A stretch of 64,000 nucleotides of DNA from Leifsonia shinshuensis (lineage in GTDB: Bacteria; Actinomycetota; Actinomycetes; Actinomycetales; Microbacteriaceae). The DNA lies in NCBI RefSeq assembly GCF_014217625.1, contig NZ_CP043641.1, positions 2,170,001-2,234,000 on the forward strand, given 5' to 3'. Positions 39,103 to 47,153 of this stretch are shown here, piece by piece. The translations under genes and the position numbers were made by a program. How positions within the stretch are numbered: position 1 is the stretch's first letter; every line of letters starts with the position of its first letter. Under the pieces are notes generated by a model. That model saw only the letters and a list, made by a program, of their open reading frames with translations. It searched no databases and had not been told where the DNA came from.

Positions 39103-39946
39103 AGATCCTCCCGGCGTTCGGGTCGCGCGCGAGGTCAGCGGTGTCGTAGTCCTCGGCCGAGGTCGTGATGTAGAGCGTCGCGCCGTCCGGGCCGCCGAAG
39201 CAGCAGCTCGACACCTGCGCGGCGGCGACCTCCACGCGCGCGAGCAGCCGGCCGGCGGTGTCGTAACGGTGCACGGCGCCGCCGCCCCAGAGCGCGACCC
39301 AGAGGCAGCCGTCGGCGTCGACGCACATCCCGTCGGGGGCGCCCTGCTCGGGCGGGATGCGGACGACCACCTCGCCGTCGCGGAGGGTGTCCCCGTCGAC
39401 CGTGAAGCGGCGGACCGTCCGCGTGGGGGTGTCGATGTAGAAGAGGGCGCCGCCGTCGGGCGTCCAGGCGAGGCCGTTGGAGATGGTCACGCCGTCGAGC
39501 ATGAGGCGGGGCGTGTCGCCGTCCAGGCGGTAGAGCGCACCCGCGCCCGGGGTCTTGTCGTACGCCATCGTGCCCGCCCAGAACCGGCCCAGGGGGTCGA
39601 GCTTGCCGTCGTTCATGCGCCGGCGCAGGCCGTCGGCGGGGAGGACGTCCGCGATCGGGGTGAGGAGGCCGCGCCGGTCGAGGCGGTGGAAGCCGGCGCC
39701 GGCGGCGACCAGCCAGCCGTCGTCGGTGCTCGCGCGGTCGGGCACGATCGCGCCGACCGCCATTCCGAGGTCGAAGGGCGACTCCTCCACGAGGGCGCCG
39801 TCCGTCGGCTTCGCGCGGCGGACGATCCCGCGGTACTGGTCGACCCAGAGCAGCGTGCCGTCGCGGTCGTCCCAGAGCGGTCCCTCGGCGTGCTCGGCAG
39901 CGGCCTCCACGGCGACCTCTGCCTGCAGGATCGCCGGCCCGGTCAC
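39065..39946 (-). CDS. SMP-30/gluconolactonase-type sugar lactonase
   Basis: A 293-residue six-bladed beta-propeller lactonase. Motifs include HAEGPLWDDRDG with the metal-binding Glu, RRRMNDGKLDPLGRFWAGTM with Asn, SNGLAWTPDGGALFYIDTPT, and PDGMCVDADGCLWVALWGG with the conserved Asp. The GTG start overlaps the SDR stop by 4 bases. With the upstream dehydrogenase it should open a sugar lactone produced by oxidation of an aldose (gluconate, galactonate or fuconate type). Confidence 0.92.
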   Translation of the reverse strand: MTGPAILQAEVAVEAAAEHAEGPLWDDRDGTLLWVDQYRGIVRRAKPTDGALVEESPFDLGMAVGAIVPDRASTDDGWLVAAGAGFHRLDRRGLLTPIADVLPADGLRRRMNDGKLDPLGRFWAGTMAYDKTPGAGALYRLDGDTPRLMLDGVTISNGLAWTPDGGALFYIDTPTRTVRRFTVDGDTLRDGEVVVRIPPEQGAPDGMCVDADGCLWVALWGGGAVHRYDTAGRLLARVEVAAAQVSSCCFGGPDGATLYITTSAEDYDTADLARDPNAGRIFSATPTGTTGSR

Positions 39947-40719
39947 AGCGCGGCCCGCTCGTGCGCGACGTTCGGCATCTGGGTGGCGAACTTGCCGCCG
40001 GACACGTCGATCAGCGCGCCGGTGAGGTAGCCGGCGTAGTCGCTCGCGAGGAAGCAGACCAGGTCGGCGACGTCCTCCGGACGCTCCCAGCGGCGCAGCG
40101 ACAGGGTGTCGAGCAGGCGGTTCTGACGGGCCTCCGGGAGGTCGGCGAAGCCGTTCATCGCGGTCGGGATCATGCCGGGCGCATAGGCGTTGACCGTGAT
40201 GTTCCAGGGGCCGAGCTCGGAGGCGAGCACGCGCGTGAACTGCACGACCGCCGCCTTGGACGCGCCGTAGGCAGCCGCGCCGACGCTCGGGATGATCGCC
40301 GCGAAGGAGGCCGCGTTGACGATCCGTCCGCGCCCGGCCCGCTTCATGGCCGGGATCACGGCCTGCGAGAGGGCGAACACCCCGAACACGTTGACGTCGA
40401 AACAGGCCCGCCAGCGCGCAGGGTCGAGCGACTCGACCTCGCCCTCCACGTTGATGCCCGCGTTGTTCACGAGGACGTCGATGCGGCCGAACTCGCTCTC
40501 GACGGCGTCGATCGCGGCGCGAACGGAGGCGGTGTCGGTGACGTCGCACTGAAGCTTGCGCACGCCCGCGAGCGCGCCGTCGTCGTCCTGGTCGTCGAAC
40601 GCGAGGTCGAGGGCGACGACGGTGGCGTTCTCGGCGACGAACCGCTCCACCAGCCCGCGCCCGATGCCGCGGCCTCCCCCGCTGACGATGACGACCTGCC
40701 CGGCGAAATCGATGAGCAT
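39943..40719 (-). CDS. SDR-family sugar dehydrogenase
   Basis: A 258-residue classical short-chain dehydrogenase. TGxxxGxG is represented by SGGGRGIGRG; NNAG is in VLVNNAGINVEG. The catalytic triad is visible as Ser in VNAASFAAI and Tyr/Lys in YGASKAAV. GGAGG lies 4-5 bases before the ATG. It is co-transcribed with the lactonase, and its promoter lies within the palindrome region shared with the divergent SDR/FadR operon. Likely oxidises a sugar or sugar acid with NAD(P). Confidence 0.93.
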   Translation of the reverse strand: MLIDFAGQVVIVSGGGRGIGRGLVERFVAENATVVALDLAFDDQDDDGALAGVRKLQCDVTDTASVRAAIDAVESEFGRIDVLVNNAGINVEGEVESLDPARWRACFDVNVFGVFALSQAVIPAMKRAGRGRIVNAASFAAIIPSVGAAAYGASKAAVVQFTRVLASELGPWNITVNAYAPGMIPTAMNGFADLPEARQNRLLDTLSLRRWERPEDVADLVCFLASDYAGYLTGALIDVSGGKFATQMPNVAHERAAL

Positions 40720-40727
40720 GTGACCTC

Positions 40728-40744
40728 CAATAGTCATACTATTG
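40728..40744. promoter_or_regulatory. FadR/GntR-type operator between divergent sugar-acid operons
   Basis: Perfect palindrome CAATAGT-CAT-ACTATTG, containing TAGTCATACTA, which fits the T-x-GT-N3-AC-x-A operator pattern of the FadR (FCD) branch of GntR regulators. The FCD regulator is encoded at 41506 in the rightward operon. The site lies 9-25 bases upstream of the leftward SDR start, so binding would block both promoters. Confidence 0.75.
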
Positions 40745-40777
40745 ACGACATCGTAGCGAGGTGGGAGGAGGTCTGCG

Positions 40778-41509
40778 ATGGGTTCTTCCGCGGACGGGCG
40801 CGTGGTGTGGATCACCGGCGCGGGCAGCGGGATCGGCCGGGCCGCGGCCATCGAGGCGGCGGCGGCCGGCTGGCGGGTGGCGCTGACCGGGCGCAGGGAG
40901 GCGGCGCTGGAGGCGACCGCGGACGCCGTGCGGGAGGCGGGCGGCTCCGCGCTGGTGCTGCCCGGCGACGCGACCTCCGATCCGGTTGTGCGCGCCTCCC
41001 TCGAACGGATCGACGCGACCTGGGGCCGCCTGGACGCGCTCGTGCTCGCCGCCGGCCTGAACGCGCCGGAGCGCCGCTGGGCCGACCACGACCTCCCGAC
41101 CTTCGACGAGATCGTGCGCGTGAATCTGACGGGCCCGGCGCACCTGGTGACGGAAGCGCTGCCGCTGCTGCGCGCCTCCGGCGGCGTCGTCGTGTTCGTG
41201 TCGTCGTACTCCGCCTGGGCGTTCAACCCGATCGCGGGCGTCGCCTACAGCGCGAGCAAGGCCGGGCTGTCGGCGTTGAGCCGCACCCTCAACGCGCAGG
41301 AGGCCGTGGCCGGCGTGCGGTCGTGCCACCTCTGCCCCGGCGACGTGAACACGGACTTCCTCGGCCACCGCCCGCAGGTGCCGTCGGACGACGCGCGCGC
41401 GGTGATGCTGCAGCCTGCGGACGTGGCCCGCAGCATCCGGTTCGTGCTGGAGGCCCCGGCGCACGTGCGGTTCGACGAGCTGGTGGTGTCGCCGGTGTCG
41501 CAGACGTGA
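40778..41509 (+). CDS. SDR-family oxidoreductase
   Basis: A 243-residue short-chain dehydrogenase: cofactor motif ITGAGSGIGRA, LAAGLN in place of NNAG, catalytic Ser in VSSYSAWA, and Tyr-x3-Lys in YSASKAGL. Preceded by GGGAGGAGG. It overlaps the regulator gene by 4 bases. Probably oxidises a second sugar-acid intermediate in the same pathway as the divergent SDR and lactonase (inference). Confidence 0.92.
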   Translation: MGSSADGRVVWITGAGSGIGRAAAIEAAAAGWRVALTGRREAALEATADAVREAGGSALVLPGDATSDPVVRASLERIDATWGRLDALVLAAGLNAPERRWADHDLPTFDEIVRVNLTGPAHLVTEALPLLRASGGVVVFVSSYSAWAFNPIAGVAYSASKAGLSALSRTLNAQEAVAGVRSCHLCPGDVNTDFLGHRPQVPSDDARAVMLQPADVARSIRFVLEAPAHVRFDELVVSPVSQT

Positions 41510-42204
41510 GCGCGGCTGCTGCGTCTGCGCCCTCCCCCGACGGCGGCCGGGCGTATCGGCGCGTCCTCGACCAGCTCGGCCGGTCGATCATCGCGGGCGA
41601 CCTCCCGGCCGGCCGCGTGGTGAACGTCGAATGGGCGATGGAGCGCACCGGCGCCTCCCGCAGCGTGGTGCGCGAGGCGACCCGCGTGCTCGTGTCGCTC
41701 GGCCTCCTGGTCGCCCGCCAGCGGGTCGGCCTGACCGTGACCGCGAGCGACGCGTGGGACGCCCTCGACGGCGACGTCGTCCGCTGGCGCCTCGACTCGG
41801 CGGACCACGACGCGCAGATCGCGGAACTCCTCGATCTGAGGCTCGCGGTCGAGCCCGCCGCGGCGCGGGCAGCGGCGACCCGGCGCACCCTGGAGCAGGC
41901 CGCGGCGCTGGCCGCGGCCGCCCGCGAGTTGGCCGACGCAGCCGCGCGCCGGGACGCCGCCGCCTTCTTCGAGGCGGACGCGTCGTTCCACAGCCAGGTG
42001 ATCGCGGCGAGCGGCAACCGGATGTTCGTGCGGCTTCAGGCGGTGCTGCGGGAGGCGCTGCGCGAGCGGACCCCGCACGCGCCGGTGCGCTGGCGGGACG
42101 CGCCGGCGGACGCGCGGCTGCACGCCGAGGTGGCTGCGGCCATCCAGGGTCGGGAGGCGGAGGTCGCGGAGGAGGTCATGGGGCGGATCGTGCGTGGGGA
42201 TTGA
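41506..42204 (+). CDS. FadR-type (FCD) GntR transcriptional regulator
   Basis: A 232-residue regulator with a GntR winged helix at about 15-80 (GRSIIAGDLPAGRVVNVEWA, then GASRSVVREATRVLVSLGLL) and an all-helical FCD ligand domain at about 100-225 (ELLDLRLAVEPAAARAAA, FHSQVIAASGN, HAEVAAAIQGRE). Metal/ligand-binding residues (Asp in LDLRLAVE, His in SFHSQ, His in LHAEV) are present, suggesting a carboxylate effector such as a sugar acid. The GTG overlaps the SDR stop. It almost certainly binds the palindrome at 40728-40744. Confidence 0.93.
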   Translation: MSAAAASAPSPDGGRAYRRVLDQLGRSIIAGDLPAGRVVNVEWAMERTGASRSVVREATRVLVSLGLLVARQRVGLTVTASDAWDALDGDVVRWRLDSADHDAQIAELLDLRLAVEPAAARAAATRRTLEQAAALAAAARELADAAARRDAAAFFEADASFHSQVIAASGNRMFVRLQAVLREALRERTPHAPVRWRDAPADARLHAEVAAAIQGREAEVAEEVMGRIVRGD

Positions 42205-42227
42205 GGGGGTCTGCGAACACACGACGA

Positions 42228-42252
42228 CCCCGGCATCCTCTGGACACCGGGG
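42228..42252. terminator. Weak hairpin between convergent genes
   Basis: CCCCGG (42228-42233) can pair with CCGGGG (42247-42252) across a 13-base loop, in the short gap between the FCD regulator and the S53 peptidase gene. A modest 6-bp stem, so only a tentative terminator. Confidence 0.35.
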
Positions 42253-42283
42253 CCGCCGTCACGCGCCACGCGCCCGTCGCGCC

Positions 42284-43585
42284 TCACTTCAGCGCTGCGA
42301 TGATCCCGTTCACGTCCGGCGTGCCCCATCCGGTCGGGCGGTCCCAGCCGGCCGTCGCGGAGTAGCCGCCGCTGAAGGTCGGGGTCGTGTTGCTGCCGAC
42401 CGTCACGTCGTACAGCAGGCCCTTCGACGCCCAGCTCTGCGCCTGCTGGCCGACGTTGCCGACCGTGTGGCCGACCGCCTGGATGGTGTCCGCCGTCAGC
42501 GCCGCCCACTGCGGGGACCCGGCCGACGTGCCTCCGAAGAAGTAGAGGCCGTTGTTGTCGCCGCCCAGGAAGCCGAGGTACGTGAGCACTCCGGTGTAGA
42601 CGCTGGCGTTGTACGCGACGTCCGAGCCGCCCTTCGCCGTGAACAGGCTCGGCGCGCCCCCGGTCTCGCCGACCACGCCGAACGCGCAGGTCAGCGGGCA
42701 GTTCGCGTAGTCCCCCCAGACCGTCTCGCGCGGCTGGTTCAGCCCGCTGCCGGCCCAGAGGTTGGTGCCGCCGACCGACGTGACGTTCGGGTCGGAGGCC
42801 GGGAACGCGTAGTTCGCGAAGCCGGCGCCGTTGTCGGAGCCCTCGTCGCCGGAGGACGCGAACAGCGACATCCCCTGCGCGGCGCCCTTCACGAACGACT
42901 TCTCGCCCTGGCTGGTCTGGCCGTTGTTGGCGTTCGGCGACGAGATGAGGTTGTCCGCCTCGCCGAAGCTCATCGACAGCACGTTGCCGAGCTTGTTGTC
43001 CACCGCGTACTTGATCGCGTTGTCGATCGTGGCCCCACGGTCGTTCGCCGCGACGACGAGCGCGATGTTCGCGCCCGGAGCGACCGCGTGCGCCCACTGG
43101 ACGTCCAGCGAAGTCTCCTCGGCCCAGCCCAGCTGCGTCTTCTTGCCGGTCCAGGTGGGCTTGCCGCCCGGGTAGTAGACCGTCAGGTTGGGCGTCGGGA
43201 GCCCGAACGCGCCGGAGAAGGTCGCGAGGTCGGACTGCACCGTCGGGCTGCCGAACGCGTCCACGATGACGACGGTCTGCCCGGTGCCCGCAGGGACGCC
43301 GTTGATCGTGGCCGGGATGTCGTACGCCGCCCGGATGCTGTCCGGGGTCTGGCAGGCCACGCGGCCGGCGGTCTGCGCCAAGCACTGCGCCGGTGTCAGC
43401 GACGGGGTGACGGCGCTGGTGGAGAATCCCGCCTTCTCGACGATCGGATGGACGCTGTAGACGCCGCTTGTGTCGGGGGTCGCGGCGCTGGGTGTGGCCG
43501 CGGACGCCGGTGCCGTCACCGCGACCGCGAGCGCTGCGGCTCCGGCGACGGCAAGGCCGAGTGAGACGAAAGACGAACGTTTCAT
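42284..43585 (-). CDS. Secreted S53-family (sedolisin) serine-carboxyl peptidase
   Basis: A 433-residue exported protease. Signal peptide residues 1-29 end at ASA. Catalytic residues of sedolisins are visible: Glu157 and Asp161 in EETSLDVQW, Asp247 in SSGDEG (oxyanion), and Ser354 in FGGTSAGSPQW. The C-terminal region WGTPDVNG fits the calcium-site end of the family. Only about 55 residues separate the signal peptide from the catalytic domain start, so the usual long activation prodomain is missing or very short. The paired cysteines (68/78 and 296/300) suggest disulfides. Family members are acid-active endopeptidases. Confidence 0.92.
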   Translation of the reverse strand: MKRSSFVSLGLAVAGAAALAVAVTAPASAATPSAATPDTSGVYSVHPIVEKAGFSTSAVTPSLTPAQCLAQTAGRVACQTPDSIRAAYDIPATINGVPAGTGQTVVIVDAFGSPTVQSDLATFSGAFGLPTPNLTVYYPGGKPTWTGKKTQLGWAEETSLDVQWAHAVAPGANIALVVAANDRGATIDNAIKYAVDNKLGNVLSMSFGEADNLISSPNANNGQTSQGEKSFVKGAAQGMSLFASSGDEGSDNGAGFANYAFPASDPNVTSVGGTNLWAGSGLNQPRETVWGDYANCPLTCAFGVVGETGGAPSLFTAKGGSDVAYNASVYTGVLTYLGFLGGDNNGLYFFGGTSAGSPQWAALTADTIQAVGHTVGNVGQQAQSWASKGLLYDVTVGSNTTPTFSGGYSATAGWDRPTGWGTPDVNGIIAALK

Positions 43586-43710
43586 GGTGCTCCCTTGTCC
43601 CGCCGCCGCTCCGTCGCGGCGGCCCGGAATGCACACTATGCCGCACCCCGCACGCAGGGATAGAACGGGTTGTCTGAGGGTCTTCTCAGAAACGCACGAA
43701 TGCATCAGGA

Positions 43711-43763
43711 ATTCGTGCCGAATGTCGACTTCCGCGCGGCGAGAGGCGACATTCGGCACGAAT
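43711..43763. terminator. 17-bp inverted repeat after the metallophosphoesterase gene
   Basis: Perfect arms ATTCGTGCCGAATGTCG (43711-43727) and CGACATTCGGCACGAAT (43747-43763) with a 19-base loop, 9 bases past the stop of the leftward metallophosphoesterase gene. A further copy of GCACGAAT at 43694-43701 gives a second possible pairing with the left arm. Probably a factor-assisted terminator, or an operator region for the peptidase gene 125 bases downstream. Confidence 0.65.
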
Positions 43764-43772
43764 GTGCGGAGG

Positions 43773-44957
43773 CTAGTTGCACTCCCCCGACCCGCTGTCG
43801 GAGTAGTTCAGCACCGACGCCGGCTGCCCCGCGCCCGCGAGGGCCGGCGTGTACGAGTACGAGTAGCTGTGCTGCTTCAGCGTGAACTTCATCGTGCCGT
43901 AGCCCTGGTCGAAGCCCGTCAGCACGTTCGCGTTCGCGTAGCTGCCGTCCGCGTTCTTCGCCAGCGTGTCCAGCGCTTCGCCGCCGGTGCCGATGATGAA
44001 CTCCGGGATGCCACGCTTCGGGTCGTACTGGCCGGCCGGGTTCATCGGCTTCAGGTGCGCGTAGGCGTGCTCGTGGCCGTTCAGCACCAGCGTGGCGTGG
44101 TTGGCGTAGAGCAGCTTCCACCACGCGTCAGCGACCTGGCCCTCCTGGCCTCCCGCGCCCGGGTCCCCTGCGCCGACCGTGGCGGTGGAGGCCGTGGTCG
44201 CGCTGAACGTCGGCTGGTGCCAGTAGGCGATCGTGCACTGCTGCTGGTTGCTCTTCAGATCGTTCGCCAGCCAGGTGGTCTCCTGCGCGAGGAGGCCGCC
44301 GTCCGTGGTCGAGCAGTCGTTGTTGAAGGCAGCCGAGTTGCATTCGACGTTCAACGAGACGATGTGCCAGTTGCCGAGGTTGTAGGAGTACCAGCCCTGG
44401 TTCGCGCTGGTGTCGTCGCCGGCCTGGCCCGACGTGTTCGGGGTGCCGGACTGGTCGTGGCCGTTGAAGTAGGCGAAGTAGCCGTTGCCGTTCTGGCCGG
44501 CCTCGTTGTCGCCCTTTTTCGTGTACGAGTAGTACTCGTGGTTGCCGGGCGCCGGCTTCTCCAGGAACTTCAGGCCGCCCCAGGCCTGCTCGAAGGAGCC
44601 CTCGAAGTCGCTCAGCTTGCCGACCTGGTACTGCTCGTCGCCGAGCAGTGCCACGGCGTCCGGCTTCATCGCGTCCGCCTGCTTCGCGGTCGCGAACTCG
44701 GCGTCGTAGCCGCCGAGGCTCGGGCTGCCGCACTTCAGCGACGACGGGTTGGCCGCGTTTTCGCTGTCGTTCGGCTCGCACGCGATGTCGCCGACGGCGG
44801 CGAGCGTGAAGGTCTTGTCGTTCTGCGCCTTGACGGCCGAGTCGTACGGCCAGCCGTTGTCGATGGCCGGAGCGGCGACGGCCGCGGCCGTGCCGAGGAA
44901 CGTCGCGGCGACGACGCCGGCGGCGATCAATGTGAGCTTGCGTGTTCTGGAACGCAT
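43773..44957 (-). CDS. Secreted calcineurin-like metallophosphoesterase
   Basis: A 394-residue exported phosphatase. Signal peptide residues 1-29 (AVAA). Metal-binding motifs appear in order: GDIAC near 56, LLGDEQYQ, APGNHEYYSY, IAYWHQPTF and LNGHEHAYAH. This set is that of purple-acid-phosphatase-like enzymes. Five or six Cys suggest disulfides. GGAGGATC lies 5-6 bases before the ATG. Likely acts outside the cell on organic phosphates or phosphoesters, possibly together with the nearby secreted peptidase in nutrient scavenging. Confidence 0.92.
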   Translation of the reverse strand: MRSRTRKLTLIAAGVVAATFLGTAAAVAAPAIDNGWPYDSAVKAQNDKTFTLAAVGDIACEPNDSENAANPSSLKCGSPSLGGYDAEFATAKQADAMKPDAVALLGDEQYQVGKLSDFEGSFEQAWGGLKFLEKPAPGNHEYYSYTKKGDNEAGQNGNGYFAYFNGHDQSGTPNTSGQAGDDTSANQGWYSYNLGNWHIVSLNVECNSAAFNNDCSTTDGGLLAQETTWLANDLKSNQQQCTIAYWHQPTFSATTASTATVGAGDPGAGGQEGQVADAWWKLLYANHATLVLNGHEHAYAHLKPMNPAGQYDPKRGIPEFIIGTGGEALDTLAKNADGSYANANVLTGFDQGYGTMKFTLKQHSYSYSYTPALAGAGQPASVLNYSDSGSGECN

Positions 44958-45147
44958 CGAGATCCTCCTGGAACTGGTGAGTCGACCCCCGGACAGGTGT
45001 GAGCCTCGAAGCGGCAGGCGTCGCGCCGGTGAACCGTCGCCGACCGGTCGGTGAACGCTCCCTGCGGACTCTCACAGGATCGCGGCCGCAGGGCATCCCG
45101 AACCCTCAGCGAGTCGGCTGGCCACGGCGCGCGACAAGGGGGGTAGC

Positions 45148-47115
45148 GTGACCCGCGTGCACCAGAACCACGAGCATTCAGCGCAGAAGGTCGCCGAGCG
45201 GAGTCCGTCGCCCGGGAGGTCCGACCATCGGCAGCGTCTGGTCTTCGGGGCGGCGCTCGCAGCCCTCGGTGTCGTCTTCGGCGACATCGGCACCAGCCCG
45301 CTCTACGCGCTGAAGACGGTCTTCCTGCTCGACAACGGCGCGGTACGCGCGCAGCAGGACGACGTGTTCGGCGTCATCTCGCTCATCTTCTGGAGCGTGA
45401 CGATCATCGTCTCGATCAAATACATCGGGATCCTGATGCGCGCCGACAACGACGGCGAGGGCGGCGTCATGGCCCTGGCCGCGCTCGCCCAGCGGCTCTA
45501 CGCGAGCAAGGCCGGCAAGGCAGGCACCCTCCTCGTGGTCGGCATCGTCGGCGTCTCCCTCTTCTACGGGGACTCCATCATCACCCCCGCGATCTCGGTG
45601 CTGTCCGCGGTGGAGGGCCTCCACGTCACCGTGCCGGCGATCTCGCACCTGGTCATCCCGATCGCCGCCGTCATCCTGATCGCCCTGTTCGCCGTGCAGC
45701 GGTTCGGCACCGGGCGGGTCGGGGTGCTGTTCGGACCGGTCATGGTCCTGTGGTTCGTCGTCATCGGGGTGGCCGGTCTGGTGATGGTCGTGCAATTCCC
45801 GGCCGTGCTGCTCGGTCTCTCGCCGACCTACGCCATCGCCTTCCTGGTCAGCAAGCCGCTCGTCGCGTTCGTCGCACTCGGCGCGGTGGTCCTCGTCATC
45901 ACCGGAGCGGAGGCCCTCTACGCCGACATGGGCCACTTCGGCCGGGCGCCGATCAGCCGGGCGTGGTTCTTCCTGGTGTTCCCGGCGCTGGTGCTCAATT
46001 ACCTCGGCCAGGCCGCCCTCGTCCTGCACAACCCGGCGGCGCGGGCGAACCCGTTCTTCCTCCTCATCCCGGAGTGGGGCCGGCTCCCCGTCGTGATCCT
46101 GGCGACCGCGGCGACGGTGATCGCGAGCCAGGCGGTCATCTCCGGCGCGTACTCGCTCTCCCGCCAGGCCGTGCAGCTCGGCCTGCTGCCGCCGCTCACC
46201 GTCAAGCAGACCTCGCAGCACGAGGGCGGCCAGGTCTACCTGCCGGCCGTCAACCTCCTGCTGTTCATCGGCGTCATGGCGGTCATGCTCTCGTTCGGCT
46301 CGTCCGACCGGCTGTCGACGGCGTACGGCATCTCTGTGACCGGCGCGCTCGTCGTGGACACGGTCCTGCTGCTGCTGGTCGCGCGGCCGCTCTGGCATTG
46401 GGCGCCGTGGAAGATCGTGCTGGCCGCCGTCGCGTTTGGCGGGCTCGAGCTCAGCTTCCTGGCCGGCAACCTCTCCAAGATCATCAACGGCGGCTGGGTG
46501 CCGCTGCTGATCGCCGGCGTCGTCATCCTCGTCATGACGACCTGGCGGCGCGGACGCCAGCTCGTGCAGGCCGACCGGCTGAAGAAGGAAGGCTCGATGG
46601 CGGACTTCGTCGAGGAGATCCGCAAGAAGAGGCTGCCGCGGGTTCCGGGCATCGCGATCTTCCCGCACCCGAACAAGTCCACCACCCCGCTGGCGCTACG
46701 GGCCAACGTCAAGCACAACCACGTCCTCCACGAGCACGTGATCATCGTCGGGGTGAGCACCGCCCAGGTGCCGCACGTGCCGGCTTCGGACGCCTTCGAA
46801 TACGACCCCCTCGGCTACGCCGACGACGGCATCGAGTTCCTGCACATCACGTTCGGCTTCTCGGACGACCCTGACATCCCGCGCGCCCTGCGCGCCGCGG
46901 TCCGGGAGGGCGTCCTCCCGCTCGACTCGGCGAACTTCAAACAGGCGTCGTACTTCATATCCCGCGGCGCGATCCGGATCACCCGGAAGGACAGCATGGT
47001 CCCGTGGCGCCGCTCGCTGTTCGTCGCGCTCGCCCACAACGCGGCGAACCCGGCGGCCCGGTTCGGGCTGCCTGCGCTGCGGACGGTCACGATGGGGAGC
47101 GACGTGGAGATCTGA
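45148..47115 (+). CDS. kup: KUP-family low-affinity potassium transporter
   Basis: A 655-residue K+ uptake protein with 12 membrane helices in residues 30-465 and a cytoplasmic C-terminal domain of about 190 residues. Signature elements: GVVFGDIGTSPLYALK (41-56), SIKYIGILMRADNDGEGGVM, YGDSIITPAISVLSAVEGL and ALYADMGHFG. Length matches the family. The GTG start follows AAGGGGGG by 4 bases. It is monocistronic, with a hairpin directly after its stop. I looked for a c-di-AMP riboswitch upstream and did not recognise one. Confidence 0.96.
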   Translation: MTRVHQNHEHSAQKVAERSPSPGRSDHRQRLVFGAALAALGVVFGDIGTSPLYALKTVFLLDNGAVRAQQDDVFGVISLIFWSVTIIVSIKYIGILMRADNDGEGGVMALAALAQRLYASKAGKAGTLLVVGIVGVSLFYGDSIITPAISVLSAVEGLHVTVPAISHLVIPIAAVILIALFAVQRFGTGRVGVLFGPVMVLWFVVIGVAGLVMVVQFPAVLLGLSPTYAIAFLVSKPLVAFVALGAVVLVITGAEALYADMGHFGRAPISRAWFFLVFPALVLNYLGQAALVLHNPAARANPFFLLIPEWGRLPVVILATAATVIASQAVISGAYSLSRQAVQLGLLPPLTVKQTSQHEGGQVYLPAVNLLLFIGVMAVMLSFGSSDRLSTAYGISVTGALVVDTVLLLLVARPLWHWAPWKIVLAAVAFGGLELSFLAGNLSKIINGGWVPLLIAGVVILVMTTWRRGRQLVQADRLKKEGSMADFVEEIRKKRLPRVPGIAIFPHPNKSTTPLALRANVKHNHVLHEHVIIVGVSTAQVPHVPASDAFEYDPLGYADDGIEFLHITFGFSDDPDIPRALRAAVREGVLPLDSANFKQASYFISRGAIRITRKDSMVPWRRSLFVALAHNAANPAARFGLPALRTVTMGSDVEI

Positions 47116-47117
47116 GC

Positions 47118-47134
47118 CCCGCGCTCAGCGCGGG
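47118..47134. terminator. Hairpin after kup
   Basis: CCCGCGCT and AGCGCGGG form an almost continuous palindrome around one base (47126), starting 3 bases after the kup stop codon and lying before the convergent regulator gene's end. Effective stem about 6 bp. Likely bidirectional terminator. Confidence 0.55.
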
Positions 47135-47153
47135 TCCACCCGCACGCTGGTGG

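Noticed and set aside
44958..45147. Possible c-di-AMP riboswitch upstream of kup
   Set aside because: Considered because kup genes often carry one, but I could not find the conserved core in these 190 bases.
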